This document shows positions 9,013-20,410 of a stretch of 64,000 nucleotides of DNA, one piece after another (position 1 is the stretch's first letter; each line of letters starts with the position of its first letter). A program made the position numbers and the translations under genes. Below the pieces are notes generated by a model. That model saw only the letters and a program-made list of their open reading frames with translations, did not search any database and was not told where the DNA came from. The DNA comes from Thecamonas trahens ATCC 50062 (lineage: Eukaryota > Apusozoa > Apusomonadida > Apusomonadidae): assembly GCF_000142905.1 (NCBI RefSeq), contig NW_013657675.1, positions 255,122-319,121 on the forward strand, given 5' to 3'.

Positions 9013-11918
9013 ATGCAGGCTTCGGTACAGGCGCCAGTTGTCCTGGCCCCCGAGGCCCGCCCAGTCCTTGCAAATGCCTTCCATAGTCTGGTCCTTCTCG
9101 GTACGCCCCTTGCAAGCCCCCCCCCCCCCCCCCCTGCCCGCCTCTTGGCCGTCACGCCCGTGTCGCACCCGGACGCGTGGCCACTTGGACGCGTGGCCGA
9201 TGCTTTGCCACCCGGTCGCTCCCGACCCCCCCCCCATACCTCCTCCTGCATCCCGTCATTGCCCCTGGACACCACAAACCACCCTACGCGCTAGTGCGGG
9301 GTACCGCCCCCCTATTCCCGGGGTTAACCCTGTATCCTCCCGTCCTCAACGCCTCCCAACCCGGACCCCGTACGCCCGCCCCAGGCTGTGCTGATCGGTG
9401 GTGGAGCTGGTTTTATTCGGCGGCCTCTGTCTTTCCGCCCAGCCGCTATCTGCCGCCGGGTCATCTCCGCAATTTCCCGCCCCCCAGCCGCTCCCGAACC
9501 TGCCGCTCCTCCTCCTGGCGCAACAGCGGCTGTCTCGGTTGTTGCGAGACGCCGAGCCTATGCCCCATGTCTAGAGCATGTCTCTCGCTCTGCTGTGGGC
9601 AAAACACCGACTCTGCTTTGCCGCTCGCCGGCTGTGACGTAGCTGACTCGGCCGCCGCTCGTGCGGGGTTTTGCACGCGTTGGCAATATCTCAATTTTCT
9701 GCATTTTTTAGCCACGCGCCACTCTCTGCCCTCCCACCCCCTCCCACTCACTCGGTCAAGGGCGGCAGGGTCCAACGTTGCGTTCCTCGACCTCTCCCAG
9801 GTCACCATGCACCTGCCAGCGGCGCCAGACAACGGCGAGCGCGAGCCGCTGGAGCCTGGCGAGATGGAGGTGGATCTCGACGCGCTCATCCGCGACGGAG
9901 TGCGACGGGCGTTGGTCGACCGAAAGCCGAGCGAGGCGCTCGTGGACGAGCCAGAGGCGTCGGACGACGGCTCGCTCGAGTCGTCAACAACGTTCACCTC
10001 GGAGTCGTCCGAGTCGCTGTGGTCGTCAGCCACGTCTGGCGAGCGGAGCGAGACCAGCTCCGAGTCTGCAGGCACCACGCCGCGGCTTGCCCTCATCAAC
10101 CTCGAGCCGCTGCTGCTCTCGTTCTCCATGTTCCGCAACCGCGACTACTGGGGCCCTGTGGCGCTGCCTGTTGTGCTCGAGTCGTACGTGGCCGAGCAGC
10201 TGTCCAAGGCTTGCGCCGACGCGCCAGGCGCATCCAAGGTCACGTACGTTTTCTACCTGGCTTGCACCGGGTTTTGGGTCCACCTCGAGCGTGCTCGCGG
10301 GCTGACCAACGCGGCCACCGTGGCCGCCTCACTGGCCATGCTCATGGACGGCGAGCTGCGTCCCGAGGCTGTCGAGTCAGCCTTTGCGCCCATCTCTGAC
10401 CGGTTCCTTCCGTTCAAGGACGCGTCATCGTTCCAGTCGTGTTACGACGTGACTTTTGGCGACACGGTGCGTGCCTTGTCGCGTGCGCTCCGCCACGGCC
10501 TCGTTCCCGCGTCGTGGTCCAAGCTCCCTTCGCACCTCCCGTCGCCGCGCCACTGGACCGCCACAGATACGGTGGTCGACTACAACTGGATTGTCGCTGG
10601 CAAGCTCATCGGTTTTGCGGGCCCCTCGCTCTCGGCTGCCCGGCCGTCGACGCCGGCACACTTTACTCCGCTCCTGCAGCGGGTTGGCGTCTCGGCCATT
10701 GTCCAGCTCAACGGTGATCCCAAGACCTACGAGGCGGCCGACTTTGTCGAGCGCGGATTTGCCCACTACGATCTGTGCTACAAGGACGGCTCGGTCCCGC
10801 CGGCCGGGGTTGTTCCACAATTCTTGCACATCTGCGATACCACCGATGGCATCGTAGGCCTCCACTGCCGCATGGGTGTCGGCCGGACCGGCACCCTCGC
10901 CGCCGCCTACATGATGTATCGCTACCGGTTTTCGGCCCGTGACGCCATCGCCTTTATCCGTCTCGCCCGCGCCGGCACCGTCGTCGGTATCCAGGCACTC
11001 TACCTTGAGAAAGTCCAATCGACGCTGTGGACCGCCGGCGAGGCTGTCCACGCCGGCGCCGAGCTCGACGACCTCTCGCCCATCTCGTCGCCTCGCGACG
11101 CCCACGACGGGCCTGCCATGCACGTTGCCGCCCCGGTCCGCCCCTCGGCAGTCCCGCGCCTGGCGCTCACAGCCCTCGCCGACAGGGACAGCTTCGGGCC
11201 AGCGGCCCCGTCGGGCTCGTCTGCCACCGCCGGCCGCTCCGCCTCTAAGGGCCGCGCCAAGGCCGAGGCCAAGACCTCGCCGGTCTTTGACTACTCGTTT
11301 ACTCCGGAAATTTCGCAGGACGAAGTGGCGCTTTGGACGCGCCGCAACCAGCGAATCTCCATGATCTATCACCTCAACACCCGCGTCGGTCGCGCAGCGC
11401 TGTTCATCACTCTCCTCAACGCATACGACTCGCTCGTCGCCGCTGTCCCATCACTCATCGACGCCCGCCCTGCCAACCTGCTGCCGCGCCTCATCAAGGC
11501 CGTCAACGCCGAGCAGCAGCAGGCTCTGCCCGAGCCACAGGCTGCCCGCCCGCCCTCGCCGCTCACCGTCGCCTCCAAGATCAGATCGCGCTCGGGCTCA
11601 TCGACGTCCTCGATGGCCTCCTCCGGCTCGGTCGCGTCGTCGTCGTCGTCTCGGTCGCGCCGCTCGTCGCGTGCCTCACGCGAGCCCCGCGACACTGATC
11701 GCAGCACCGACCGCACATCGGCCAAGGCCAAGGCCAAAGCCAAGGCCAAGGCTAAGGCCAAGGCCAAGGCCAAGGCCAAGGCCAAGACCCATGACAACCG
11801 CGCGCCATCGCCGAAGCGCGCGCCGCCCAAGGCAAAGGCCAAGGCCAAGGCAAAAGCCAAGTCAAAGGCCAAGCCCCGCTCCTCGTCGAATGGCTCGACC
11901 TCGCATGCGTCGCGCTGA
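9013..11918 (+). CDS. CDC14: CDC14-family dual-specificity phosphatase
   Basis: Phosphatase of the CDC14 family, which opposes CDK at mitotic exit and acts at cilia in some lineages. The secure part begins at ATG 9807. Both halves of the family fold are seen: a degenerate N-terminal DSP (FRNRDYWGPVALPVV) and the catalytic half starting VDYNWIVAGKLIGFAGP. The P-loop is HCRMGVGRTG, with catalytic Cys at 10866-10868, followed by ALYLEKVQ. Ordinary CDC14 enzymes read HCKAGLGRTG from memory, so the loop is divergent but keeps the Cys, the Arg and their spacing. A likely first exon (9013-9100, MQASVQAPVVLAPE) ends at GTACGCC followed by a C17 run. Splicing to 9769 joins in phase and reads on to MHLPAAP, but the 668-bp intron is tentative. 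The tail is Ser/Arg-rich and then an Ala-Lys repeat. Confidence 0.88.
11718..11873 (+). repeat. (AAGGCC)n coding repeat, poly Ala-Lys
   Basis: Two blocks of the hexamer AAGGCC, at about 11718-11787 and 11829-11873, separated by an HDNRAPSPKR-type linker. They encode alternating Ala-Lys at the C-terminus of the CDC14-like phosphatase. Codon variants (AAA, GCT, GCA) show partial decay of the array. The strong positive charge suggests nucleic-acid or polyanion binding, or a localisation tail. Confidence 0.92.
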
Positions 11919-12212
11919 TATGTCTTGCGCACCCCATCCCCCGCGCCTGTTGCCTCATTCCTGGCGCGCCGGCCGGCGTCCAAATGGTCGTTGCCGCCGG
12001 CATGCCCAGGCACACGCAGCTTGCGACTCATTTTTACCAACCTGAGCCATTTGCCGTCTCTGTCGTTGTTTCGCCTCGATTGCGGCCACCCGGGCACTCT
12101 TTCTCTTTCCTTCTTCCCCTCCTGTACCTTGCTCGGCACCTGCGCGCCGGCACGACATCAAACGAAACCTCTTGGCCGGGCATCATGTCTCGTGGCTGCG
12201 CGCGTCTGCTTG
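11919..12212. other. Convergent intergenic region
   Basis: About 294 bp between the stop of the CDC14-like gene (+) and the corrected stop of mitochondrial IF2 (-). It should hold both 3' UTRs. No AATAAA-type signal stands out and no other feature is seen. Confidence 0.5.
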
Positions 12213-14539
12213 TTAATGACCAAGCTTGCGGACGGTGCGAACGACGTCAACAGCCTCAATGACATCACCCTCTTCAAAGGCGATGCCGTCGAGAACTAGG
12301 CCACCCTCCTGGCCGGTCCCAATCTCGCGGACCTCGTCCTTGAACCGCTTGAGCGAGTCCGGCCCGCGCGGGCCTCGGCCACGACCTCGCCGGCGCGGAC
12401 AACGCGGACCGCCGCCGAGCGCGAGAGCACACCCGACTTGACCCGAAAGCCGCCAATGTTCATGGCGCGGGCCTGCGACCGCGAGCCGCCGGTATAGGGG
12501 AAGACCTGAAGGACCGAGGCCGTCCCGACAACCTGGGTCTCCTCCACCGCAGGCAGCAAGTCCTCGACCAGCGACCGCAGCGTGTCGTCGAGGTTGTAGA
12601 TGATCGAGTGCCGGTGGATGGGCACTCCCTTGAGCTTGGCAGCAGCGGCGGCGTTTGGCTCGACCTTGGTGTTGAAGGCAAGGATGTGCCCGCCGGTGAG
12701 CGCCACCTTTTCCACGTCCGAGAGCGTGACCGCGCCGACAGCGGCGCCAAGGACGGCGAGCTCGACCTCGTCGGTGAGCGCGGCAACGTTGTCGACGCAG
12801 CTCTCCAGTGCATCGACCGAGCCAGCTACGTCGGCCTTGACTAGAATCTCCAGCACCGGTGGCTCATCTTCGGACCGCTCGCCGGCGGCCGCCATGGCCT
12901 TGCGGGCCTCGGCCCGCGCCGCCATCCGCGCCCGCCGCGCCGCCGCCCGCTCGCGGCCTGTCGCCTGCTTGGAGAGCTGCGGCGGCGCGTTCCGCTGCGC
13001 CGCCCGTGACGCGGCCAGCCGCTCACGGTACGCAGTCTCGGCTGCGGCCTCTTGTGCCTCGAGCGCTGCAGCCTCGGTCCGCGCGTCGAGCACGGCCTTG
13101 GCCTCGGCCTCGGACGCCACGGCGACCACCGTGTCGCCCGCCGCCGGCAACTCCTTGAAGCCGACAACTTCGCCGACTTGCGACGGGCGGAGCTCCTTGA
13201 GCATCTTGCCTGCGGCGTCGCGGATGCCTTTGACCCGCGCCCACGTCTCGCCGGCTACCAGCGCGTCGCCGGTCTTGAGCGTCCCGCGTTGCAGCAGAAG
13301 CGTGGCGAGCGGGCCCATCCCCTTGGCCATCCGCGCCTCGAGCACCGAGCCCTCACCTGGTCCGTCGACCACCGCGCTCAGCTCGAGCATCTCTGACTGC
13401 AGCAGCAGAGCCTCAACAAGGGCATCGAGGCCCGACTCTGAGCCGTCGGCAGTTGCCACCGTCGGCACGCACAGAACCTCGCCACCCTGCTCCTCGACCA
13501 CCACTCCATGCTCCATCAGCTGCAGCTGGACGTTGAGCGGGTCAGCGCCGGGCTTGTCCATTTTGTTGATGGCGACCACCAGCGGGACGCCCTCGCGCTT
13601 GGCATGCCGGATCACCTCCTCGGTTTGTGGCTTGACGCCGTCGTCGGCGGCAACCACAAGGACAATGATGTCCGTGAGGAGCGCCGACCGCGACCGGATG
13701 CCGTCAAACGCGGCGTGACCGGGTGTGTCGATAAAGGTCACCGCCGAAGCGCCGGTTCGTGCAGGCGGCTGGCCAGCGCCGCCACCGCCCTTGCCCTTCT
13801 TGCCCTTCTTGCCCTTCTTGCCCTTCTTCCCGCCTTTCTTCCCGCCCTGCCGCCCACCGACAATCGTACCGCCCACCATCACCTCAAACGCCGCTAGGTG
13901 CTGCGTGATGCCGCCGGCCTCGCCGTCAACCACAGACGTGTTGCGCAGATTGTCAAGCAGTGACGTCTTGCCGTGGTCAACGTGGCCCATGACCGCCACC
14001 ACCGGCTGCCGCGGCTCTGCTCGCTCGTCGTCTGCAACGCTCGCCCCGCCGCCATCGCCGGCCGATCCGGCGCCGGCCGCCACCAGCTCAGCACCTTGCG
14101 CACCTGCGTCCTTGATCTCGGCCTCGACCCCAAAGACTTCGGCCACTAACTCGGCCACGTCGAGCGGAATGCGGACAACGGGCGCGTCGCGCCGAACCCG
14201 CCGCGGCAGCCGCATCCCAGCATCTGCCAGCGCCCGCCGGAGCAGATGCGCCTTGACCCCGAGTCCCTGCGAGAGTTCCGCCAGCGTCGGCGGGACAGTC
14301 AGCACAAGCTTTTTGCCCACGCCTGCGCTACCTGCGCCTCCCATGCCTCCCGATGGCCGTCCCTGGCCTCTGCGGGACGCGTTGTGACCACGGCCGCGAT
14401 GCGGACCACCCAAGTGGCCACGATGGCCGCCGCCGCCTCCGCTGCCACCTGCCCCGCCACCTCCGCTTACACCTCCTCCACTCTTCCCCCCCCTTTCCTT
14501 CCTCCGCCTCCGCCACCGCCACTTCCGCTGCTCGCCCAT
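12213..14539 (-). CDS. MTIF2: Mitochondrial translation initiation factor IF-2 (one frameshift near the 3' end)
   Basis: GTPase that brings initiator tRNA to the mitochondrial small subunit. From ATG 14539 the order is an Arg/Gly-rich N-terminus (MGEQRKWRWRRRR, plausible import signal), an IF2-N-like domain at about 80-140, and the G domain with GHVDHGKT (185-192), DTPGH (271-275) and NKMD (325-328). Domains II-IV follow, including ILVKADVAGSVDALE. A Lys-Gly low-complexity insertion (about 230-255) sits between GGTIVGG and AVTFIDTPGH, at switch II. The frame fails at GGGCC, about 12358-12365. After one added base the expected ending appears (SLKRFKDEVREIG to VRTVRKLGH), stopping at 12213-12215 for about 775 residues. 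The open frame extends upstream only from a GTG codon, so I chose the ATG. The bacterial-type sequence and the lack of plastid genes favour mitochondria. Confidence 0.93.
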
Positions 14540-14902
14540 GCCCGCGACACAGCCGCCGCCGCCGCCGCCGCCGCCACTGGCTGGCCCCCCGCCGGCCCTC
14601 CTCCCGCAAGCAGCCCTGCTCTCCAGCACGCCACACGCAGCATACTCTACCTTGCTGACCGAGAGTGCCCTACCGAGGTGTCGCTACCGTGCTACGCGCG
14701 CGTCAGGTGTGCCCTCTCCCAATCTTGGCGTGGCGCTGTTACCCGTGCCCCCCCTCCCCCTCCCGCCATTGCCGACGCGTCGTGACGTCGGGATCCCTCT
14801 CGCTGCAAACGCCCGGCTCCCCGGCTTGGCCTTCCGGCTCCTCGTCGACCTCCCCCTTCGCTGTTGCTCCATATTACACATCGCAGCGACAGAACATTCA
14901 AT
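14540..14902. other. 5' flank of MTIF2 and 3' flank of ALDH7A1
   Basis: 363 bp between two minus-strand genes. The MTIF2-proximal part has CCG triplets that keep a Gly-rich frame open upstream of its ATG. The remainder is unremarkable, and I see no further gene or promoter motif. Confidence 0.45.
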
Positions 14903-16503
14903 TTAGTTGAACTCGATGCCCTGCGAGAGCGGCATGTCGTTCGAGGTGTTGATGGTCGCCGTCCCGCGACGCATGTACTGTTTCCAGGTGTCCGAGCCCG
15001 ACTCCGACGAGTCGCCCGAGGCCTTGTTGGCCTGGAAAGCGCCACCGATCTCAGCGCCCGACGACGAGGTGTTGACGTTGACGATGCCGCAGTCCGAGCC
15101 GTAAGGGCCGGTCCACCGGGCCATCGAGCCGATCGAGGTGGTGAAGAGCGCCGAGGCAAGACCCTGCGGGACCGAGTTGTTGATGGCAATGGCCTCGTCG
15201 AGGTTCGAGTACTTGACGGTGTGGAGGATCGGCAGGAAGAGCTCGTCCTGCAGCAGCGGCGAGTCAGCGCTCATGGCGGTGATGGTCGGCGCCACAAAGT
15301 TGCCGCGGGTCTCGTTGCCGTTCGACTCGTGCGTCACAATGTCGCCGCCGACGAGGATCTCGCCGCCCTGCGCCTTGATCTCGGCCACGCCGGCCTTGAA
15401 CTGCTCGACCGCAGCCTTGGTGTGGAGCGGGCCGTAGAGGATGCCGTCCTCCAGCGGGTCGCCCATCCGGACCTGCGCGTACAGCTTGGTCAGCCGCTCG
15501 AGGAACTCGTCGTGGATGTCCTCGTGGAGAAGCAGACGCCGCGTCGACGTGCACCGCTGGCCGGCGGTGCCGACCGAGCCGAAGAACACAGCCTGGAGCG
15601 CGAGGTCCAGGTTGGCGTCGGCCTCGACAACCACCGCGGCGTTGCCGCCAAGCTCGAGAATCGACCGCCCGAACCGCGACTGCACCACCTTGCCCACCTC
15701 GAGGCCGACCGCCGTCGAGCCGGTAAACGACATGAGCTTGATCCGCTCGTCAGCAGCCATGGCCTTGCCGATCGGCACATCACCCTGCACAAGCGACGAG
15801 ATCGCACCCGGCAGCGAGTTGGCCTCCAGCACGTCGGCAAAGATCTTGGTCACAGCCACAGACGTGAGCGGCGTCGTAGGCGCCGCTTCCACACGCACAC
15901 GTCACCGCACACAAGCGCAATCGCGGCGTTCCACGCCATCACAGCCACAGGAAAGTTGAACGCAGTGCAAATGCCCACAGGGCCGAGCGGGTTCCACACC
16001 TCGTGCAGCAGGTGGCCGGGCCGCTCAGAGTTGAGCGTCAGGCCGCCGATCGTCCGCGAGAGTCCGGTCGCGTAGTCGCAGATGTCCACCGCCTCCTGAA
16101 CCTCGCCAACACCCTCGGCCTTGATCTTGCCCATCTCCAGCGCCACAAGCTTGCCCAGCGGCTCGAGCTTCTCGCGGAACGCGTTGCCGATCTGCCGCAC
16201 AATCTCGCCACGCTGCGGCATCGGCACGCCCTGCCAAACCTGCTGAGCTTCCATGACATTGCCCATCACACGCTCGTAGTCCTCCACAGTCGCCGTCGTA
16301 ACCTTGCCAATCTCTTCGTTGGTGTACGGCGACGTCGAGCTCACAACCTCGCCAGACGCATCCCAGCTCCCGTCGTACACGCCCGAGTTGGTCTCTGAGA
16401 GACCGAGCTCAGACAGGAACGACGTGTCCTGCGACACCCGCGCCACGCTCGCCAGCGTCCGCCGCGCCGACATGCGGATTCCATTCGAAGCAACAGAGAA
16501 CAT
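14903..16503 (-). CDS. ALDH7A1: Alpha-aminoadipic semialdehyde dehydrogenase, antiquitin (one frameshift)
   Basis: NAD-dependent aldehyde dehydrogenase of family 7, which oxidises alpha-aminoadipic semialdehyde in lysine breakdown. It starts [20 protein letters not shown], a convincing mitochondrial presequence. Family landmarks are [40 protein letters not shown] and [19 protein letters not shown] in the first frame. In the second are [14 protein letters not shown], the catalytic Glu in LELGGN, the catalytic Cys in [11 protein letters not shown], and SGAEIGGAF. The frame changes in GGCGCCGCTT at about 15882-15888, exactly where the family reads WKGAPTTP. One added base gives WKAAPTTP and a 533-residue protein, normal for a family member with presequence. 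It ends LSQGIEFN, close to the family terminus. Confidence 0.95.
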
Positions 16504-17070
16504 CGACCTGTGGACATGCCCCCCGTGCCAAATAAAAGTCAAAAGACCATGCCAGCCGATGGCGACATGGTGACGTGAGCAGCGACAGCAGGCGACCGAG
16601 TCCGACCGACCCGACCCAACCCAACCCATTGCCACCAGCATCACCCGGACCACCCACCGAGCCATCCCCGCCCCCATCCCCATCCCCCATACATGTCATA
16701 CTCCCAGTGTCAGTCCCCTCCCCTTCTTTGCCTCCCGTCCTCCTTTCGTGCTCACCACCTCTGCTCACACGCACCCAATCTCCATCACACAGCAAGTGCG
16801 TTGCCTCCCCTCCCGCACCCCCTCCCGCACCCTCCACACACACTGTAATGCCTAGCACCCAGTCCTGCCAACTACTCCGTCCATACCTGGTGTTATTTGT
16901 AATTCAAGTCGAGTGGTGCCCTCCACGGCTACACTCACGGGTGGTAGTACTTGCGGCCAATGGCGGTGGGAGGTGGCGTGTGACGCGGCGTCCACGTGTC
17001 ATTGCCGTCACACCTACCACCAACCCATCAACCACTCCCACAGCAGTTTGGCGGTGAGCCACGCGAGATA
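16504..17070. other. Intergenic: ALDH7A1 promoter side and vWA 3' side
   Basis: 567 bp. The half next to ALDH7A1 is C-rich with repeated CCCACC, CCATCC and CCAACCC words (16580-16850). The other half is mixed sequence. No TATA box, coding frame or RNA gene is convincing here. It presumably carries the ALDH7A1 promoter and the 3' UTR of the vWA gene. Confidence 0.45.
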
Positions 17071-19709
17071 TCAGCAAGCGCAGTCGCCGCCATCGCAGTC
17101 CCCAGCGCACTCGCCGAGCTCTGAGCACGCATTGCATGAAAACTCGCAGATCGACGTGATGCAGTCGCCGATCGATGAGCAAAAGTTGCCGAGCGTGTCG
17201 CAGATGGACGAGCAGCAGTCGCCTGAGCAGCAGTCGCCGCATGCGTCGCCGCCGGCGTCACCGACCTGGCCAAACGCGTCGCCCACGGCTGAAAACGCGT
17301 CGCCCATGCTCGAGACCATGTCGCCGAGCGCGTCAGCCACCGAGAGATTCGACATAGTCGCCGCTACGTTGCCAAAGTGCGCCACAGGGCTGCCGAGCAG
17401 GACGATGGCGGCAACGCCGCCGACGGCCATGCCCGCCAGCAGCGCCCCGTTGTGGTTCTTCTGGCGCCGCCGTCCGTCGCCGCTCTCGCCGTCCCGCCGC
17501 CGCGTCTCGGCCATTTCGCTCTGTTCAGCCTTGCGCGCTGGATCCGGCTCGTACAGCACCATGCACGTGTGCTCACACGCCATGTTCTCGGACACGGACG
17601 TCCGCACCACGGCATCAACGTCGGCGTCCGAGTCGGCCAGCCACGCCCGGGCCGTCAAATGCACCAGTCGCTGCTTGCAAAAATGCGCGAGACCGGAACG
17701 TACGCCGACCGCGTCGCCGTCACCGCCAGCGTCCGGAACTCCCCGGACGGCGTCCGGCCGGTCAGCTTGAGCACACGGGGCAGCTCGCCAGTGTACTTGC
17801 CCGACACTACGATCGGCGCGCCACAGTACAGGTCCGGCACAGGCTCCGGGTACACTTCCACGTCGGTGCCGGCAACCGCTAGCGAGACGTCCGCCAGGAC
17901 CGGGACCGACGCAATCGCCAGCAGTCGCTTCATCTGTGGCTCGATCTCCGACGCCGCAAAGACCCGCGCCGAGTACCCGCGCCCCAGGATCGCCAGCTGC
18001 TTGAGAAAGTACATGTTGCAGTACGGCCCGATGCCCATGGTAAAGTAGCGAATGTGGCTCCGCTTCGTCCGCGTCGAGCAAATCTGCCGCTCGTTGGAGA
18101 CTGCCCCGTCGGTGACGAGAAAGACAAAGGCGAGGCCAGCCACGTCGCTCAGCATCTTCTCCGCGAACCGCAGCGGCGACTCGATGTCGGTCAGCCCGCG
18201 CGCGTCGACCGTGTTGAGCCACGCCTTGGCCGCCTCGCACGATTCCGGCGTTGCTGCCACCATCGCCTGCGAGTGCACCGCAAGCTCCGAGTCAAATGCA
18301 ATGATGTTGAACATGTCATACGGTGTGAGCGAGTCGAGCCCGCTCCGCACCGCCTCTAGCGCAGACCGCATCGGTGAGCCGCCCATCGAGCCCGACCGGT
18401 CGACCACAAACACAATGTTGCGCCGAAACGTGCCCGCCAGCTCATCCATCGCCGGCGGTGCCACAAAGAGCGAGAACGACGGCCGCGGGTCATACGCCGC
18501 GCCGTCACCGTCCTCCACAAGAAGCGACGCTACAATGTCCTTGTTCCACACCGAGTAAGAAATCTCAAAGTCGCGGTTCGAGACCGGGCCCGAGTTCTTG
18601 TCGAGCGAGAGCACAATGTGCGATTCGCTCTCGCTCTCCACATGCATAACATGCGACGCCGAGCCCCATGACGACGACGGGGTTCCTGCGTTGATCGTCA
18701 CCCCGATGTTGATTGCTTCACGGACAGAGCCGCGCAGCAAGAGATGCTCGGGCACCGCCAGCGGGACCCGGAGCACAAACGCCCCGGCCTCCACGTCCAG
18801 GTCCTCCAGGTACGTCACCGTCACCACAACGGTCTCGCCGGCAGGCACATTGGTAAACGGCATGACAAACACAAACGGGTTTGTCATCAACCGTTGCAGC
18901 ACAGCGTCCTCAGAGTCGCCTTCGGCTCTCGCACTGCCGCTGCCACCCAGACTGTACGGGTTCCCGGCTCCGCTGGCCCCGCCGCCGTTGGCCTGCCCCA
19001 CCAATCGATCCTGCTCCTCCTTGATTGCATTGGCCTCTTCGTTGGGCAACACGAGCGTCTCGAGCACCCGGTCGCGCCCAATCTGCACCTGCGCCGCAGA
19101 AACTGTTGCCTCGGGATCCTTGGGCATCAGGAACGCGGCGTCCACTGCGCTCTTCCCGACGTTGACAAAAGCGGCCCGGACAGTGACGACGGCAGTCGCA
19201 ATGTGGCACTCGACCATGACATCCACAGCGTCAATGCCAAACATGCTTCCACCTGTTGCCATCACCAGCGGGCACGAGAGGTGCTTGGTCACCGCCGCCG
19301 GCACTTTGGCTGGCGCCGAGCCGTTGCCCTTGCCGCCGCCAGCGCCCGCAACGCCAGCATCATACGCTGGCGGCGGCGCCATGTCGCCACCTCCATTAAC
19401 ACCACCACCAGTACTCGGACCTGCCTGATAAGCTGGCGGCGGGGCAGCATGATCCGAGAACGACGACGCCGACGAGATCGACGACGACGCTGACGAGTGT
19501 GAGGCCTTCGGCGGCGAACTCGGCGAGCTCGGTGATCCGTAGCCACTCGCATGCTGGCCCGGTCGTGGCGAATGGTTGGTCCCCGCCGAGCGCGAGTACG
19601 ACTCGTCTGACGAGAACTCATCCGAGCCCATGTCCGATGTCGAGCCCGACTGATGATATGCCGCCGACGGCGGCTGCTGTTGCGGCGGGTTGCTTGTAGG
19701 CCAGCTCAT
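17071..19709 (-). CDS. VIT plus von Willebrand A domain membrane protein with Cys-rich tail (one frameshift)
   Basis: The 879-residue product starts MSWPTSNPPQQQPP and has a Ser/Gly/Pro-rich leader to about residue 140. A VIT domain follows (FGIDAVDVMVECHIATAVV, FLMPKDPEATVS), as in inter-alpha-trypsin inhibitor heavy chains. The vWA domain has an intact MIDAS, DRSGSMGGS near residue 435 and later FLVTDGAVSN, so it should bind a divalent ion and a ligand. The frame breaks at CCGG, about 17693-17696. With one added base it continues as GLAHFCKQRLVHLTARAW, the conserved segment after the vWA domain. The last part has one hydrophobic helix (ALLAGMAVGGVAAIVLLG) and a terminal stretch of about 59 residues with 15 cysteines (CCSGDCCSSIC). 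No signal peptide is visible. The tail could be acylated, disulfide-linked or metal-binding. I found nothing to identify the ligand. Confidence 0.87.
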
Positions 19710-20410
19710 GACCAAATGAAAGTTATCCTGTGCCTACGCTCGTGATGGTGTCTGTGCAAAAGATGCGACACTCTCACACACGTCTTCTCTTGCGCTTCTC
19801 CCGCCTTCCCTGCCCCCTTGCTACCGTGTTGGAAGTGAGGTGTCGCAACGCCTCACCGTCGGCGTGGGTAAGCGAGGAAGGCCATTTTGCGGTGAATTGG
19901 CCCGAAAAGCCGACTAACGGCATGGCATGTGCACCAACCAAGCCATGTTTGATGCGGTACGATGTCGTCACCAAACGCGTCATCAACCCGTTCATCCTTC
20001 TTGTATCCACGGCTTTATCATCACCCACATGCACTGCTTGTCTGTACAGTCTAGAGATTGCCTCCACAAGCTCTGCCTCGACATAGTCGGCATGCCGGCG
20101 GAACGACGGCTTGCCACGCCGACGCGCTGCATCTTCAGAGTCGCAGCTGAACCCAACCTGATCACACACACGCACACTTCCAACGACCACAGCTGGAAAC
20201 AGTTTCTTCCTTCACACTCCCCCCTTACCCAATCCAACCCCCCTCCCCCCCCTCCCCCCTCCATCGTTCATCCCCCCCCTCTCCCCCCTTGCCCTCCATC
20301 GATCATTCGTTCATTCGTTCATTCGTTCATTCGTGCATTCGTGCATTCGATGACAAACAGGACACAGCCTCGCTCTCGTTCCGCACCCCTCTTACCCATC
20401 CACACACACC
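19710..20410. other. Divergent promoter region, vWA gene (-) and RFC3 (+)
   Basis: 701 bp of lower GC content than the coding DNA. The vWA-proximal half has no clear element. The RFC3-proximal 200 bp hold a C-rich tract (CCCCCCTCCCCCCC, about 20230-20290), an octamer repeat and ACACACACC just before the RFC3 ATG. The small open frames here have no recognisable features. Confidence 0.45.
20301..20350. repeat. TTCATTCG octamer tandem repeat
   Basis: Six units of the octamer CATTCGTT with single-base variants (the last copies read CATTCGTG) lie about 60 bp before the RFC3 start codon, probably in the promoter or 5' UTR. I know of no regulatory meaning. Confidence 0.88.

Noticed and set aside
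9177-9806. Upstream extension of the CDC14-like protein in the same frame
   Set aside because: Low-complexity Pro/Ser/Cys composition, no homology, and a better start with a possible 5' exon explains the region.
14540-14629. 30-residue Gly-rich N-terminal extension of mitochondrial IF2
   Set aside because: It starts at GTG and consists of GGC repeats; the ATG at 14539 opens an Arg-rich presequence-like segment.
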